NCBI GenBank assembly: GCA_029448655.1 | Contig: JACCLO010000017.1 | Coordinates: forward strand, 1 to 64,000 | Length of the DNA stretch: 64,000 bases | Direction of reading: 5' to 3' | From: Wolfiporia cocos | Lineage: Eukaryota > Basidiomycota > Agaricomycetes > Polyporales > Phaeolaceae | Part shown: positions 62,126 to 64,000 of the stretch, in pieces | How the letters are laid out: the number at the start of each line of letters is the position of its first letter | Numbering within the stretch: the stretch's first letter is position 1 | Position numbers and translations under genes: made by a program | The notes under the pieces: model-generated | Told to the model about the DNA's origin: nothing | The model's input: only the letters and a program-made list of their open reading frames with translations | Database searches by the model: none

Positions 62126-64000
62126 CACATGTGCTCGGTGGGAAAACCCGAGGCAGAGCTTCCGTAGATGCCCAGGGTGTTTGCGGAGTCGGCTATCCGC
62201 TTGCGAAGCCAGGGCAGATGTGTCCTGATGGAGTCGCCCGACGGTGTAGGCGCAGTCGAAGTCGAACCAGTCGACTGGGTCTGGACGGGGCTGGTGCTTT
62301 CAGCCAATTGCACCGGGCTCCCGCTTTTCTCCTCATCGCTGATGCGCGTAGTGGGGGCCAGAGGAACCACCTCTGGCTGCTTCGGAACGTTGGTCCGGAT
62401 GGTCCCTACGGTGGCTTGGGGGGACTCATCCTCGTCGTCAGTCACCAGTTCCTGGGTGCTGACGATTCGGACCTTGTATTTTTTCTTCGGGTCCAATTTC
62501 TTCTGGCCCGACTGTTGCGTTCCGCTCGACGAGCCTGTCGGCTTCGTCGTTCCGCTTCCACTACTGGCCGGCTTGGCTTCCTTCGGCTTGTTCTTAGGGT
62601 TCTCAGGACAGTCGCCCCATTTGTGTTGTCCGGGGTGCTTGCGACAGTCCTTCCCGTAAGAGCCGGTTTCCTTTGCCTTGCCTTTGCCTTTGTCATCAGC
62701 CTTGGCAGGCTTCGACGTAGCTTTGTCGGCGGTCTTGCCAGACCCCGACGACTCCTTCTTCTTTTCTTCCTCAAAGATTTTGCCTTTGAGCTTGTCCGGG
62801 TATTGCCTCTTGTAGAGGTCAATGGCCATATCGAGGTATACCTCCCAGTCGGTCGGCATTGTAAAGCCGGGAACCGATTCTAAGGTAGCGAGGGTTTCTC
62901 GCACCTTTTCCGGGAGGATCCGTTTGATGTGACTGAACAACGTCTTGTTGTCAGTCTCGGCCAGGCGAGCCAGGGTCCTGAGCTTCTGTGCCCAGGAGAA
63001 GAAGTCCGATTGGAGCTTCTTCTTCCCTTCGTCTCCGAAGTACCCTTCAATCTCCTTTTCGGCAATCTCCTTGTCCGTCTTCTTGCCGTACACCTTCTCG
63101 ATCGTTTCTGCAAACGTTTTCCAGGTGTGCCCCGAGGTTTGTCCGGCGGCGATTTTATCAACTACCGGCGACATGTACTGGTAGGCCTCACCCGTAAGCC
63201 GCAGCAGGGCTTGGCGAACCTTGTCTTCCTCGAGGGTCACCTTGGCGTCTGCGAAGTACATGCCCATTTTTTGGATCCACTCTTTTGACGAGATGGAGTC
63301 CTTGGGGCCCGAGAATTTGGGCGGCTGAGTCGGTTTGGTCTGTTGGAAGTTGACCGTTGTGGCTGCTGCTGTCGCGGCTGCCGGTGCGTTTTTTAGAGCG
63401 GTTAACTCCGCTTCGAGTTGGTCGATTCTATTAATTAGTGCCGTGACCTGGGCACCGCTGGGTCCCGCAGTTGGGACTGCCGGACGCTTTTGCAGTATTG
63501 CGATGTCTTTTTCTATGCGGACGAACCGATTTTCGGAAAGGGTATCCAATTGTTGCCGCAAACTCTCTGCTTCCTCTAGTGCTTCTATTCTATTTTGAAG
63601 CACCTGGTTGTGACTCCGAATCTGGTTGGTCTTGTTCCAGACCATTTCCATATCCGTGTCTACCCGGCTCTTGTATGCCGCGAGGTTGCTATAGAGGTGG
63701 TTTTTGGCTTGGTACAGCGCCTCCCTGTAAGCTTCTTTTCCCACCTGCAGAACTTCGTCTGAGGCGGCCACTTCCAGAGTGCGCTGTAACCTTCCCATCA
63801 ATTCGTTTTCGCTTCTCTCTGGCTGCGCGACTATTTCCAGGGTTCTCTTTTCATAGGAGGGGAGGAGATCGGGGAGCGTTCCGAATAGGGGCTCCGTGTT
63901 GACTGGTTCCTCCGGCCGTGGAGTCTCGCTGCCTTCGGGGGTGATGACTGCTCGGCGTGCGGGTGTTTCCGGGTTGAAGAGCCTGGCGGCTCTTGTGCGT
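62125..64000 (-). CDS. gag: Gypsy-2 Gag, N-terminus outside the window
   Basis: The frame is open from the window edge (64000) to TGA 62127-62125; the ATG at 63801 is internal, since coding-like text (ARLFNPETPARRAVITPEGS) lies upstream. It has a charged, coiled-coil-like segment, an Ala-rich stretch and a capsid-like part (SKEWIQKMGMYFADAKVTLE, YGKKTDKEIAEKEIEGYFGD) matching Gypsy-1 Gag. In place of a CCHC knuckle it has CRKHPGQHKWGDC, i.e. C-x2-H-x3-H-x4-C. It would build the particle and bind RNA. Confidence 0.9.
   Translation of the reverse strand, partial: RTRAARLFNPETPARRAVITPEGSETPRPEEPVNTEPLFGTLPDLLPSYEKRTLEIVAQPERSENELMGRLQRTLEVAASDEVLQVGKEAYREALYQAKNHLYSNLAAYKSRVDTDMEMVWNKTNQIRSHNQVLQNRIEALEEAESLRQQLDTLSENRFVRIEKDIAILQKRPAVPTAGPSGAQVTALINRIDQLEAELTALKNAPAAATAAATTVNFQQTKPTQPPKFSGPKDSISSKEWIQKMGMYFADAKVTLEEDKVRQALLRLTGEAYQYMSPVVDKIAAGQTSGHTWKTFAETIEKVYGKKTDKEIAEKEIEGYFGDEGKKKLQSDFFSWAQKLRTLARLAETDNKTLFSHIKRILPEKVRETLATLESVPGFTMPTDWEVYLDMAIDLYKRQYPDKLKGKIFEEEKKKESSGSGKTADKATSKPAKADDKGKGKAKETGSYGKDCRKHPGQHKWGDCPENPKNKPKEAKPASSGSGTTKPTGSSSGTQQSGQKKLDPKKKYKVRIVSTQELVTDDEDESPQATVGTIRTNVPKQPEVVPLAPTTRISDEEKSGSPVQLAESTSPVQTQSTGSTSTAPTPSGDSIRTHLPWLRKRIADSANTLGIYGSSASGFPTEHM

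Larger units (their letters stand above)
56988..64000 (-). mobile_element. Gypsy-2: chromodomain Ty3/gypsy element, cut by the window end
   Basis: The 3' LTR and all of pol are present; gag runs off the right edge and the 5' LTR is outside. Domain order matches Gypsy-1, including chromodomain and dUTPase, but the proteins differ clearly in sequence, so this is a separate family. All visible frames are open. Confidence 0.93.

Overview
The window is a chromosome end of a basidiomycete fungus, most likely a mushroom-forming agaricomycete. It opens with about 24 copies of the telomeric heptamer CCCCTAA (TTAGGGG on the other strand), C-rich strand at the left. After that it is nearly all subtelomeric transposon debris. 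The assignment rests on ~53-bp spliceosomal introns (GTATGC/GTAAGT donors, short CTGAC-like branch sites), a KDZ-type transposase tail, a Tc1-like transposase and chromodomain Ty3/gypsy elements of a type common in that group. I see no intact host gene.

Layout. 1-0.8 kb: telomere and a G-poor subtelomere. 1.8-2.5 kb: solo LTR. 3.2-7.0 kb: broken gypsy element. 7.5-8.7 kb: solo LTR. 9.0-12.3 kb: Tc1-like DNA transposon with 36-bp inverted ends and a nearly complete transposase carrying two nonsense codons. 13.7-24.4 kb: solo LTR, then a complete 10,003-bp gypsy element (Gypsy-1) with LTRs identical by eye and an extra ORF upstream of gag. 26-29.4 kb: diverged repeats, a solo LTR, a 170-bp satellite with half-length units, and a long inverted repeat. 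29.57 kb: an interstitial copy of the telomere/subtelomere junction. 30-42.6 kb: an unrecognised, mutated gene split by a 1,460-bp miniature LTR element, a truncated copia element that itself carries solo LTRs, and a three-deep nest of solo LTRs. 44.3-51.8 kb: LTRs nested around a 6,060-bp non-coding LTR element (LARD). 51.8-56.9 kb: KDZ fragment, a 44-bp minisatellite with a 264-bp higher-order period, gene fragments and RGG-coding 9-bp repeats. 57-64 kb: a second coding gypsy element (Gypsy-2), cut by the window end.

How the parts relate. The LTR elements form one clan: LTRs run TGTCAC...TGTCA and make 5-bp target duplications, 16 of which I could match exactly. The coding members have a chromodomain and a C-terminal dUTPase. 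Three signals recur in coding and non-coding members: a palindrome between the TATA box and the putative RNA start, with compensatory changes across about 18 LTRs; an 11-13-nt match between that start and the primer site just inside the LTR (Tf1-type self-priming); and a 5-8-bp hairpin 15-17 nt from the 3' LTR. The non-coding elements keep these signals and, for the LARD, a long 5' leader shared with Gypsy-1, as expected if they are mobilised by coding relatives. All coordinates and alignments were read by eye.
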